Notes under the pieces: model-generated
The model's input: the letters and a program-made list of their open reading frames with translations, nothing else
Database searches by the model: none
What the model was told of the DNA's origin: nothing
Program-made: the position numbers and the translations under genes
Part shown: positions 1 to 7,737 of the stretch, piece after piece
Layout of the letters: each line of letters starts with the position of its first letter
Numbering within the stretch: the first letter of the stretch is position 1
Source of the DNA: an uncultured Eubacteriales bacterium
GTDB taxonomy: Bacteria > Bacillota > Clostridia > Oscillospirales > Oscillospiraceae
Length of the DNA: 64,000 nt
Assembly (NCBI GenBank): GCA_949296115.1
Contig: CASFNR010000009.1
Span: 1 to 64,000 of the forward strand
Reading direction: 5' to 3'

Positions 1-78
1 TTGCTGATAGAGAAAACAGCCCTGGGGGGCGTCACCGTTGCCCTGGCGGCGGAACATTGGGAGGTAGACTTTGGCTAA
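1..78 (+). CDS. C-terminal end of an upstream cobalamin gene, probably cbiG (partial)
   Basis: An open frame runs in from the window edge and ends at TAA 76-78, encoding only about 25 residues with a GGVTVALA-like stretch near its end. This resembles the C terminus of CbiG (cobalt-precorrin-5A hydrolase), which commonly precedes cbiH. It overlaps the TTG start of cbiH by 8 bp, implying one operon. The fragment is too short for a firm identification; another cbi gene is possible. Confidence 0.45.
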   Translation: MLIEKTALGGVTVALAAEHWEVDFG

Positions 79-802
79 ATTGTATGTGGTGGGCATTGGC
101 CCCGGCAATTACGAGAACATGACCATCCGGGCGGACCGGGCGCTGCAATGCTGCGATGTGATCATCGGCTATCATGTGTATGTGGACCTGGTGAAGCCCT
201 GGTATCCGGACAAGGAATTTATGACCACCCCCATGACCCGGGAGACCCAGCGCTGCCAGATGGCCCTGGACGAGGCCATGAAGGGCAAGAACGTGGCCAT
301 GGTCTGTTCCGGTGACAGCGTGGTTTACGGCATGGCGGCTCTGATTTACGAGCTCCGGGGGGAGAATGCCCAGCCGGAAGTCGAAGTGATCCCCGGCCTG
401 ACGGCGGCCTGCAGCGGCGGCGCCCTGGTTGGCGCCCCCCTGACCCATGACTTTGCTGTCATCAGCCTCAGCGATCGGCTGACACCCTGGGAGAAGATTG
501 AGGCCCGGCTGACGGCGGCGGCCCAGTCCGATCTGTCCATGGTGCTCTACAACCCGGCCAGCCATGGCCGTCCCGACCACCTGCGCCATGCCTGTGAAAT
601 TCTGGGCAAGGTGCTGCCCGGAGACCGGCTGTGTGCTGTGGCCCGGAACATCGGCCGGGAAGGGGAAAGCTGGCTGACCTGCACCCTGGCGCAGCTGCCG
701 GAGCAGGAGGTGGATATGTTCTGCACCGTGTTCATCGGCAACGCCATGACCCAGAACATCGGCGGCAAAATGGTGACCCCCAGAGGATACCGGCATGGAT
801 AA
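71..802 (+). CDS. cbiH: Precorrin-3B / cobalt-factor III C17-methyltransferase
   Basis: A SAM-dependent methyltransferase of the tetrapyrrole methylase family that methylates C17 with ring contraction in anaerobic corrin-ring synthesis (cytosolic). The 243-residue length is normal. The N-terminal GIGPGN loop (about residues 8-13) and the SGDSVVYGM segment near residue 80 are family hallmarks. The TTG start is chosen because a perfect GGGAGG lies 6 bases upstream and the next residues (AKLYVVGIGPG) match the family's beginning. It overlaps the previous gene and the following cbiJET by 8 bp each, so translation is probably coupled. Confidence 0.93.
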   Translation: MAKLYVVGIGPGNYENMTIRADRALQCCDVIIGYHVYVDLVKPWYPDKEFMTTPMTRETQRCQMALDEAMKGKNVAMVCSGDSVVYGMAALIYELRGENAQPEVEVIPGLTAACSGGALVGAPLTHDFAVISLSDRLTPWEKIEARLTAAAQSDLSMVLYNPASHGRPDHLRHACEILGKVLPGDRLCAVARNIGREGESWLTCTLAQLPEQEVDMFCTVFIGNAMTQNIGGKMVTPRGYRHG

Positions 803-2765
803 GCTGTGCGTGTTTGCCGGCACCACGGAGGGCCGGGAACTGGTGGAATTTCTCTGTGCCCAGCCGGTGGGGATTACCGCCTGTGTGGCCACGGAGTACG
901 GTCAGACCCTGCTGGAACCGGCGGAAAACCTGACCATCCACGCCGGACGGCTGAACCGGGAGGAAATGGTGGCGCTGTTCGCCCGGGAGCGGTTCTCCCT
1001 GGTGGTGGATGCCACCCATCCCTATGCCAGCGTGGTGACGGAAAACATCTGCTCCGCCTGCGCCGACACGGAGACGGAATACCTGCGCCTGCTGCGCTCT
1101 GGGGCGCAGGCGCCGGAGGACAGTGTATTTGTGCCGGACATTCCGGCAGCGGTGGAGTACCTCAATTCCCGGGAAGGGAAGATTTTGCTCACCACCGGCA
1201 GCAAGGAGCTGGCTGCTTTCCGGGGCATACGGGACTTTGCCCAGCGGGTGTATGCCCGGGTGCTGCCCATGGAGGATTCTCTCCGGCTGTGCCGGGAGGC
1301 GGAACTTCCCCCGGCTCATATCCTCGCCATGCAGGGCCCCTTCAGCCGGGAGCTGAACGTGGCCATGCTCCGGAGCGTGGAGGGAAAATTTCTGGTGACC
1401 AAGGACTCCGGCACCGCCGGAGGGTTTGACGAAAAAATCGCTGCCGCCCGGGAGGCGGGGGCGCAGCTGGTGGTCATCGGCCGCCCGCCCCAGGTGGCGG
1501 GACAGACCATGGCCCAGGTGCTGGAAACGCTGTGCGCCCGGTTCGGGTTCGCCTGGCGGCCCCGGGTGACCATTGTGGGTATCGGCCCGGGAAGCCGGGA
1601 GGGCATGACTCTGGAGGCGCTGACTGCCCTGGAGCAGGCGGACTGCCTGATCGGGGCCAGCCGGATGCTGGAAAATGCCCGTCCGGGTCAGGTGGTGCAC
1701 ACCGCCATCGCCCCGGGGGATATTGCGGATTACATCCACGGGAATCGGCAGTTCACCCGGTTCGCCGTGGTGATGTCCGGGGATACAGGCTTTTTCAGCG
1801 GCACCAGGAAGCTGCTGCCCCTGCTGGGGGACTGCAAGGTGCAGGTCCTGCCGGGCATCAGCTCCCTGAGCTATCTGTGCGCCAAAGCGGGAACCTCCTA
1901 CGAGGATGTGGTTCCCGTGAGCTTCCACGGTCGGGAAGGGGATATCTGCCGGGAGGCAGAGAAACACCCCCGGATGTTTGTCCTGGCCGGGGGTGAAAAC
2001 GGCATGGGCATCCTCTGCCGCCGTCTGACGGAAGGCGGGCTGGGCAAGGTGAAGGTCACGGTGGGCGAGCGTTTAGGCTACCCCCAGGAGCGGATCACCG
2101 TGGGGACGGCGGAAGAACTGTCTGACAAGCAGTTTCACAGCCTGAGCGCCGCCCTGATGGAAAATCCCAATCCCGGGGCAGTGGTGACCCACGGCCTGCC
2201 GGACGAAGCCTTCTCCCGGGGGGAGAAGGTGCCCATGACCAAGAGCGAGGTGCGCAGCGTCTGCCTTTCCAAACTCCGGCTGACCCGGAACGCCGTGGCC
2301 TGGGACGTGGGAGCGGGCACCGGCAGCGTGTCCATTGAGATGGCGCTGCAAGCCGATGGAGGCGCGGTATATGCCATCGAGCGGAAGGACGGCGCCCTGG
2401 ACATTCTCCGGGAGAATACAGCCCGGTTCACCCTGTCCAATCTGGAAATCGTCCCGGGGCTGGCTCCGACGGCTTGCCAGGACCTGCCGACACCCACCCA
2501 TGTATTCCTGGGAGGAACCAGCGGCAATTTGCATGAAATTCTCCGGGTGATTCTGGAAAAGAATCCCGAAGCCCGGATTGTGGCCACCGCCATCGCCCTG
2601 GAATCTGCGGCGGAACTGACGGCCTGCATGAAGGAGTTTTCCTTCCGGGAGACGGAAGTGGTCTGCCTGAACGTGTCCAAGGCACGGAAGGCCGGGCCCT
2701 ACCATCTGATGACCGGCCAGAACCCCATCTACATTTTCACCATGCAGGGAGGGAGGTGTCCATGA
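795..2765 (+). CDS. cbiJET: Fused precorrin-6A reductase (CbiJ) / C5,15-methyltransferase (CbiE) / decarboxylating methyltransferase (CbiT)
   Basis: One 656-residue polypeptide covers three steps of corrin-ring synthesis. Residues 1 to about 250 are CbiJ/CobK-like (FAGTTEGREL start, DATHPYA motif). Residues about 257-450 are CbiE, a tetrapyrrole methylase with VGIGPGSREG at its start and SGDTGFFSG further on. Residues about 470-650 are CbiT, a class I SAM methyltransferase with DVGAGTGSVSIE near residue 505. CbiE-CbiT fusions (CobL-like) are well known; the extra N-terminal reductase makes a triple fusion. The stop overlaps the cbiB start as ATGA, so the operon continues without a gap. No catalytic motif looks damaged. 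Confidence 0.92.
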   Translation: MDKLCVFAGTTEGRELVEFLCAQPVGITACVATEYGQTLLEPAENLTIHAGRLNREEMVALFARERFSLVVDATHPYASVVTENICSACADTETEYLRLLRSGAQAPEDSVFVPDIPAAVEYLNSREGKILLTTGSKELAAFRGIRDFAQRVYARVLPMEDSLRLCREAELPPAHILAMQGPFSRELNVAMLRSVEGKFLVTKDSGTAGGFDEKIAAAREAGAQLVVIGRPPQVAGQTMAQVLETLCARFGFAWRPRVTIVGIGPGSREGMTLEALTALEQADCLIGASRMLENARPGQVVHTAIAPGDIADYIHGNRQFTRFAVVMSGDTGFFSGTRKLLPLLGDCKVQVLPGISSLSYLCAKAGTSYEDVVPVSFHGREGDICREAEKHPRMFVLAGGENGMGILCRRLTEGGLGKVKVTVGERLGYPQERITVGTAEELSDKQFHSLSAALMENPNPGAVVTHGLPDEAFSRGEKVPMTKSEVRSVCLSKLRLTRNAVAWDVGAGTGSVSIEMALQADGGAVYAIERKDGALDILRENTARFTLSNLEIVPGLAPTACQDLPTPTHVFLGGTSGNLHEILRVILEKNPEARIVATAIALESAAELTACMKEFSFRETEVVCLNVSKARKAGPYHLMTGQNPIYIFTMQGGRCP

Positions 2766-3730
2766 TCTGGTCGCTGATTGCCCTGGTTCTGGGCTTCTGC
2801 CTGGACTTGATTGTGGGAGATCCCCACGGCATCCCCCACCCGGTGGTGCTCATCGGAAAGCTCATCAGCGCCGTGGAGAAGCTGGTCCGGCGGGTGTTTC
2901 CCAAAACGGTGTTGGGAGAAAATATTGCCGGCGGGGTGCTTTGGCTGATGGTGGTGTGCGTGTCCACGGCGGTGCCGGGGGTGATTCTCTGGCTGTGCTA
3001 CCGCCTGACTCCCTGGCTGGGACTGGCGGTGGAGACGGTGTTCTGCGCCCAGATTCTGGCCACCAAATCCCTGAAAACCGAGAGTATGAAGGTCTATACC
3101 GCCCTGAAAACCGGTACCCTGGAGGATGCCCGCTATGCGGTGTCCATGATTGTGGGCCGGGATGTGGCCCGGCTGGACCGGGACGGGGTGACCCGGGCGG
3201 CGGTGGAGACCGTGGCGGAGAACACCTCCGACGGCATCATCGCCCCCCTGGTGTATCTGGCCATCGGCGGCGCGCCTCTGGGCTTTTTCTACAAGGCGGT
3301 GAATACCATGGACTCCATGCTGGGCTATGTGGAGCCGCCCTATAAGAATATCGGCCTGGTCAGCGCCAAGCTGGACGACGTGTTCAATTTTGTGCCGGCC
3401 CGGCTGTCCGCCCTGGTGATGCTGGCGGCAGGGGGATTGATGGGCCTGGATCTGGGGAACGGCTGGCGGATTTTCCGCCGGGACCGGTTCAACCATGCCA
3501 GCCCCAACTCCGCCCAGACTGAGTCGGTGTGCGCCGGGCTGCTGGGCCTGCGGCTGGCGGGAGACGCATGGTATCACGGCGTGCTCCATAAAAAACAATT
3601 TATCGGCGACCCGGTGCGGGACATCCAGCTGGAAGATATTCCCCGGGCCTGCCGTCTGCTCTATGCCAGTGCGGTGCTGGCTCTGGCGCTGTGCGCCGGT
3701 GTAAAACTGTTGTTTGTGATTGGCTGGTGA
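2762..3730 (+). CDS. cbiB: Adenosylcobinamide-phosphate synthase (membrane)
   Basis: An integral membrane protein that joins aminopropanol (phosphate) to adenosylcobyric acid. At about 322 residues it has the expected length. ENTSDGIIAP near residue 152 and KAVNTMDSMLGY near residue 178 are highly conserved CbiB signatures, and hydrophobic segments lie at the N terminus, around residue 65 and at the C terminus. The ATG at 2762 has GGAGG five bases upstream and overlaps the preceding stop in ATGA; an in-frame GTG six bases earlier falls inside the SD. Followed by cobD, which supplies its aminopropanol-phosphate substrate. Confidence 0.93.
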   Translation: MIWSLIALVLGFCLDLIVGDPHGIPHPVVLIGKLISAVEKLVRRVFPKTVLGENIAGGVLWLMVVCVSTAVPGVILWLCYRLTPWLGLAVETVFCAQILATKSLKTESMKVYTALKTGTLEDARYAVSMIVGRDVARLDRDGVTRAAVETVAENTSDGIIAPLVYLAIGGAPLGFFYKAVNTMDSMLGYVEPPYKNIGLVSAKLDDVFNFVPARLSALVMLAAGGLMGLDLGNGWRIFRRDRFNHASPNSAQTESVCAGLLGLRLAGDAWYHGVLHKKQFIGDPVRDIQLEDIPRACRLLYASAVLALALCAGVKLLFVIGW

Positions 3731-3734
3731 AAGG

Positions 3735-4787
3735 ATGCTCTATCAGACAAAAAATCCCCATGGCGGGGACATCTACGGCGAGGAAGTCCTGCTGGATTTC
3801 TCCGCCAATACCAACCCCCTGGGCACCCCGGAGGGGGTCATCCGGGCCATGGGGGAGAGCCTGGGACGGGTTGACCGCTATCCCGACCCCTATTGCCGCC
3901 GGCTGGTGCAGGCCATTGCCCAATTTGAGGGTGTGGGGCCGGAGCGGATTCTCTGCGGCAACGGGGCGGCGGAACTGATCTATTCCTACTGTGAGGCGGC
4001 AAACATCCGCCTTGGCGTGGAGCTGGCCCCCACCTTCTCTGAGTATGCCCTGGGGCTGACCCGGAATGGGGGCGCCATGGAGCGCTACACCCTGACCCGG
4101 GAGGGAGAATTCCAGCTGGACGGAGCGTTCCTCCCCTTCCTGGAGAGGGTGCGGCCCGACGCCGTATTCCTGTGCAACCCCAATAACCCCACGGGGAAAA
4201 CCATTCCCCGGCAGTTGCTGGAAGAAATCCTTGCTTTTTGCGGGGAGCATGCCATCCGCCTGTTTGTGGATGAGTGCTTTGCCGACCTTTCCGACCGGGA
4301 AGAGACCCTGAAGGACCTGCTGGAGGAGAATCCTCACTTGCTTATCCTGAAGGCTTTCACCAAGAGCTACGGCATGGCCGGCGTCCGGCTGGGCTACTGC
4401 CTGTGTGCCGACGAGAACCTGCTGACCCGGATGGCCCACACGGTCCAGCCTTGGAACGTGTCTACCCTGGCCCAGGCGGCGGGGGCAGCGGCGTTAGAGG
4501 AAGGGGAATTTCTCCGGAAAACCCGGGACCTGATTCAGAGGGAGCGGGGATGGCTGGGGCAGCAGCTGGAAAATCTTGGTTTCTGGGTGTGCCCATCGGA
4601 GGCCAATTACCTGCTGTTCCAGGGATCGGAAACCCTTCACCGGGATTTGAAGAAACGGAAAATAACCATTCGCAATTGTGACGACTATTATGGCCTTGGC
4701 CCGGGATGGTACCGCACGGCGGTGCGCTGCCGGGAAGAAAATGAGCAGCTGATTCAGGCCATCCGGGAAGTGCTGGGAAAGGAGTAA
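3735..4787 (+). CDS. cobD: Threonine-phosphate decarboxylase (PLP-dependent)
   Basis: A fold-type I PLP enzyme, close to histidinol-phosphate aminotransferase, that makes (R)-1-amino-2-propanol O-2-phosphate for the nucleotide-loop linker. About 350 residues. The N-terminal HGGDIYG and SANTNPLG segments are typical of CobD, and the PLP lysine sits in FTKSYGMAG near residue 210. Its place between cbiB and cbiP supports CobD over HisC. The ATG at 3735 is preferred; a TTG at 3720, inside the cbiB end, is an alternative. Confidence 0.9.
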   Translation: MLYQTKNPHGGDIYGEEVLLDFSANTNPLGTPEGVIRAMGESLGRVDRYPDPYCRRLVQAIAQFEGVGPERILCGNGAAELIYSYCEAANIRLGVELAPTFSEYALGLTRNGGAMERYTLTREGEFQLDGAFLPFLERVRPDAVFLCNPNNPTGKTIPRQLLEEILAFCGEHAIRLFVDECFADLSDREETLKDLLEENPHLLILKAFTKSYGMAGVRLGYCLCADENLLTRMAHTVQPWNVSTLAQAAGAAALEEGEFLRKTRDLIQRERGWLGQQLENLGFWVCPSEANYLLFQGSETLHRDLKKRKITIRNCDDYYGLGPGWYRTAVRCREENEQLIQAIREVLGKE

Positions 4788-4789
4788 CC

Positions 4790-6253
4790 ATGGCGAAGAA
4801 CATTATGATTCAGGGGACCATGTCCAACGCGGGCAAGAGCCTGCTGTGCGCCGGCCTGTGCCGGATTTTCAAGCAGGATGGCTACCGGGTGGCTCCCTTC
4901 AAGAGCCAGAATATGGCCCTGAACTCCTTTATCACCGAAAGCGGCGGGGAAATGGGCCGGGCCCAAGTGGTTCAGGCAGAGGCCGCCGGAATTGCCCCGG
5001 ATGTGCGGATGAACCCCATTCTGCTGAAGCCCACCACGGATGTGGGCAGCCAGGTGATTGTGAACGGCCAGGTTCAGGGCAACATGAAGGCCATGGAGTA
5101 TTACCAGCGGAAACGGGAATTTGTCCCTGCCGTCATGGAAGCCTACAAGGCGCTGGACGAAGCGTATGACATTGTGGTGATTGAGGGCGCCGGAAGTCCG
5201 GCGGAGATCAATCTGAAGCAGGAAGATATTGTGAACATGGGCCTGGCCAAGATGGTGGACGCGCCGGTGCTGCTGGTGGGCGACATTGACCGGGGCGGGG
5301 TGTTTGCCCAGCTCTACGGCACCGTGGCCCTGCTGGAGCCGGAGGAGCGTGCCAGAATCAAGGGCACTGTGGTGAACAAGTTTCGGGGAGACAAGGCCAT
5401 CCTGGAGCCGGGTCTCAAGACCTTGGAGGAGCTGTGCGGCTGTCCAGTGGCAGGAGTGGTGCCCTACGTTACCGTGGACATTGACGACGAGGACAGCCTG
5501 TCTGAGCGGTTCCATCGGCCCCAGGGGCGCAGACTCATCGACATTGCGGTGGTGCGGCTGCCCCGGATCTCCAATTTCACGGACTTCGCCCCCTTTGAGC
5601 GGTACGACAGCGTGTCCGTGCGCTATGTCCAGGCTCCGGAGGAGCTGGCGGGGGCGGACATGATTCTGCTGCCCGGCACCAAGAGCACCATCGCCGATCT
5701 GATGTGGCTGCGCCAGAGCGGCCTGGAGGCGGCAATTCTCAAGGCGGCCAGCGCCAGAACCCTGGTGTTCGGCGTCTGCGGGGGCTATCAGATGCTGGGG
5801 CAGCGGGTCTCCGACCCGGACCAGGTAGAGGCTGCCGGTGTCACGGAGATTGCCGGCATGGGCCTGCTGCCGGTGGAGACGGTGTTCCACGGGGAGAAGG
5901 TCCAGACCCAGACCAGCGGCACCTTCCAGGAGATTCCCGGGCGTTTGGCAGGGCTGAATGGCCTCCACTATACCGGCTATGAGATTCACATGGGCCGCAG
6001 CGGAGATCGGCAGAATCCGGTGCTCTGCCGGGACAATGTGTACGGCAGCTATGTGCATGGCATCTTCGACGCACCCGGGGTGGCGGACACCATTGTGAAG
6101 GCCCTGTGCCGGGAGAAAGGCGTGGATGCGGGGCAGCTGCAATCCTTTGACCCTGCTGCCTACAAGGAGCAGCAGTACGACAAGCTGGCCCAAGCGGTGC
6201 GGGAGGGCCTGGATATGGATTTGATTTACCGAATTCTCAACAGGGAGGTTTGA
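4790..6253 (+). CDS. cbiP: Cobyric acid synthase (glutamine-dependent amidase)
   Basis: ATP-dependent amidation of adenosylcobyrinic acid a,c-diamide at four side chains (also called CobQ). 487 residues, full length. The N-terminal dethiobiotin-synthetase-like domain carries the P-loop variant GTMSNAGKS (about 6-14). The C-terminal class I glutamine amidotransferase domain has the nucleophile in GVCGGYQ near residue 330 and the histidine in SYVHGIFD near residue 420. It starts two bases after cobD, with GGAG upstream, and ends two bases before cobO. Confidence 0.95.
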   Translation: MAKNIMIQGTMSNAGKSLLCAGLCRIFKQDGYRVAPFKSQNMALNSFITESGGEMGRAQVVQAEAAGIAPDVRMNPILLKPTTDVGSQVIVNGQVQGNMKAMEYYQRKREFVPAVMEAYKALDEAYDIVVIEGAGSPAEINLKQEDIVNMGLAKMVDAPVLLVGDIDRGGVFAQLYGTVALLEPEERARIKGTVVNKFRGDKAILEPGLKTLEELCGCPVAGVVPYVTVDIDDEDSLSERFHRPQGRRLIDIAVVRLPRISNFTDFAPFERYDSVSVRYVQAPEELAGADMILLPGTKSTIADLMWLRQSGLEAAILKAASARTLVFGVCGGYQMLGQRVSDPDQVEAAGVTEIAGMGLLPVETVFHGEKVQTQTSGTFQEIPGRLAGLNGLHYTGYEIHMGRSGDRQNPVLCRDNVYGSYVHGIFDAPGVADTIVKALCREKGVDAGQLQSFDPAAYKEQQYDKLAQAVREGLDMDLIYRILNREV

Positions 6254-6255
6254 CC

Positions 6256-6774
6256 ATGGCGGGATTGATTCACATCTACTGCGGCGACGGCAAGGGGAAA
6301 ACCACTGCCTCTGTGGGCCTTGCTCTGCGGGCGGCAGGGGCCGGAAAGCAGGTAGTGTTTACCCAGTTCTTCAAGGACGGCAGATCTTCGGAGATTGGAA
6401 TGCTGAAACAGGTGCCCAACATCCGGGTGATGCACTGCAAAACGGTGCCTGGCTTCTTCTTCCGGATGACCCCGGAGCAGAAAGAGCAGTGCCGCCGGGA
6501 TTATACCCAGTGGTTCCGGCAGGTGACCCAGGCGGCCATGGACGCCGATCTGCTGGTGCTGGACGAGATGCTTTCCGCCTGCACCAACGGCGTGGTGCCC
6601 CTGGAGGAAGTGGAGAGCTTCCTGAAAACCAAGCCGGAGAAGCTGGAAGTGGTGCTCACCGGGCGGAATCCGGACCAGTGCCTGCTGGACGCAGCGGACT
6701 ACGTCACGGAAATGTGCAAGCGGAAACATCCTTTCGATGCCGGAATCCCGGCCCGGAAGGGTATTGAGTTCTGA
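6256..6774 (+). CDS. cobO: Corrinoid adenosyltransferase (CobO/BtuR type)
   Basis: Transfers the adenosyl group of ATP to Co(I) corrinoid, forming the upper ligand of adenosylcobalamin. 172 residues with the P-loop GDGKGKTTAS near the N terminus and LLVLDEM in the middle, both typical of the CobA/CobO/BtuR family. GGGAGG lies eight bases upstream of the ATG at 6256. It is the last visible gene of the cobalamin operon; a tRNA promoter begins about 40 bases after its stop. No terminator hairpin is obvious directly after it. Confidence 0.94.
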   Translation: MAGLIHIYCGDGKGKTTASVGLALRAAGAGKQVVFTQFFKDGRSSEIGMLKQVPNIRVMHCKTVPGFFFRMTPEQKEQCRRDYTQWFRQVTQAAMDADLLVLDEMLSACTNGVVPLEEVESFLKTKPEKLEVVLTGRNPDQCLLDAADYVTEMCKRKHPFDAGIPARKGIEF

Positions 6775-6814
6775 GAACAAAGGAAGATATCCGGGAAAAA
6801 CCAGATTTTGGGTC

Positions 6815-6843
6815 TTTACAAATCCGGAATCCTGTGCTATAAT
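6815..6843 (+). promoter_or_regulatory. Sigma-A-type promoter for tRNA-Asp
   Basis: TTTACA (6815-6820), a 17-base spacer and a perfect TATAAT (6838-6843) sit 12 bases before the tRNA 5' end. Confidence 0.85.
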
Positions 6844-6855
6844 ACCTCCTGTTCT

Positions 6856-6932
6856 GGCCCGGTGGTGCAGTCGGTTAGCACGCCAGCCTGTCACGCTGGA
6901 GGTCGACGGTTCGAGTCCGTTCCGGGTCGCCA
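6856..6932 (+). tRNA. tRNA-Asp (anticodon GTC), CCA encoded
   Basis: A 77-base cloverleaf. The acceptor stem GGCCCGG pairs with CCGGGTC (one G-U), the anticodon loop reads CTGTCAC, the T-arm contains GGTTCGAGTCC, and the 3' CCA is genomic. Confidence 0.95.
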
Positions 6933-6967
6933 AAAAAGCAGTCATCCGTTTGGATGGCTGCTTTTTT
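6932..6967 (+). terminator. Rho-independent terminator after tRNA-Asp
   Basis: The GCAGTCATCC / GGATGGCTGC stem with a 4-base loop is followed by TTTTTT. It begins directly at the tRNA CCA. Confidence 0.9.
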
Positions 6968-6983
6968 ATGTATTATGTATAAC

Positions 6984-7020
6984 AAAGCCCATCTGCCAAA
7001 CTGTTGACAGATGGGCTTTT
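6984..7020 (-). terminator. Terminator downstream of nrdG
   Basis: AAAGCCCATCTG and CAGATGGGCTTTT form a perfect stem. On the minus strand it follows the nrdG stop and ends in a T tract. Confidence 0.8.
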
Positions 7021-7021
7021 C

Positions 7022-7534
7022 TCAGTATTCCCCCAGCCAGCGGGCGGAGGTGGTTTCCACCGCCCGACCGGCGGCCAGACTTTTGGGCACATCCAGAATC
7101 CGCTGGTTGGTGCTGCCCCGGAAGGGAATTTCCAGGCTCTTCTTTTCCAGCAGGAAGGGACCGTCGATGAGAATATCGATGGCTTCCAGCAGATGCCGCT
7201 GCTCCGGAGTGCCCTCCAGAAGGGCTTCAAAGGTATAGCCAGTGTAGGAGGCCACCTCGTACCCGGCCTCCTTCAGAAGGCCTGCCAGCCGGGCGAAGGC
7301 TGCCGCCTGGGCGAAGGGCTCTCCGCCGGAGAAGGTCACCCCCCGGCACAGGGGATTGGACCGGGCGATTTCCACCACGGTTTCCTCCTCCATGGGGGTG
7401 CCGCAGCCGAAGGCCCAGGTCTCTGGATTGTGGCAGCCGGGACAGTGGTGGGGGCAGCCCTGACTGAACACACACAGTCGGATGCCCGGACCATCCACAA
7501 TGCTGTCGCTGACGATACCGCTGAGATCAAGCAT
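7022..7534 (-). CDS. nrdG: Anaerobic ribonucleotide reductase activating protein (radical SAM)
   Basis: Uses a 4Fe-4S cluster and SAM to generate the glycyl radical of the class III ribonucleotide reductase. 170 residues. The CxxxCxxC cluster motif is in GCPHHCPGCHNPE near residues 26-38, followed by TFSGGEP. VDGPGIRLCVFSQGC is diagnostic of NrdG. Its start overlaps by 8 bases the preceding 53-codon gene that carries the glycyl-radical site, which suggests coupled translation of activase and radical-bearing peptide. Confidence 0.94.
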   Translation of the reverse strand: MLDLSGIVSDSIVDGPGIRLCVFSQGCPHHCPGCHNPETWAFGCGTPMEEETVVEIARSNPLCRGVTFSGGEPFAQAAAFARLAGLLKEAGYEVASYTGYTFEALLEGTPEQRHLLEAIDILIDGPFLLEKKSLEIPFRGSTNQRILDVPKSLAAGRAVETTSARWLGEY

Positions 7535-7688
7535 GGCCGTTCATGCTGTGCTTGACCCGGTCCCGCTCCTCGGCCCGCTTGGCGTCGTTCCACTTGTCCA
7601 TGGTGCCAACCAGGTAGCCGGTGATCCGGCGGATGCGCTCAAATCCAACGCCCTGGCCCAACTTTTCGCTTCTGCTCTTGACTGTCAT
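7527..7688 (-). CDS. Separate glycyl-radical domain of class III ribonucleotide reductase (53 aa)
   Basis: A 53-residue frame with its own AGGAGG seven bases before the ATG. It contains RRITGYLVGT followed by NDAKRAEERDRVKH, which aligns by eye with the C-terminal glycyl-radical region of canonical NrdD (RVCGYL...NAGKQEEVKRRVKH in E. coli). The neighbouring large NrdD stops after a CxxC metal motif and lacks this R-x2-GYL segment. I therefore infer that the radical glycine is carried on this small subunit. It lies 49 bases after the nrdD stop and overlaps nrdG by 8 bases. A simple frameshift in nrdD looks unlikely because the small frame has its own RBS and a distinct N terminus. Confidence 0.78.
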   Translation of the reverse strand: MTVKSRSEKLGQGVGFERIRRITGYLVGTMDKWNDAKRAEERDRVKHSMNGHA

Positions 7689-7737
7689 ATGTATTTCCTC
7701 CTGTCAGTGAGATGTTTGGTGATATTGGTTTGCGGGA

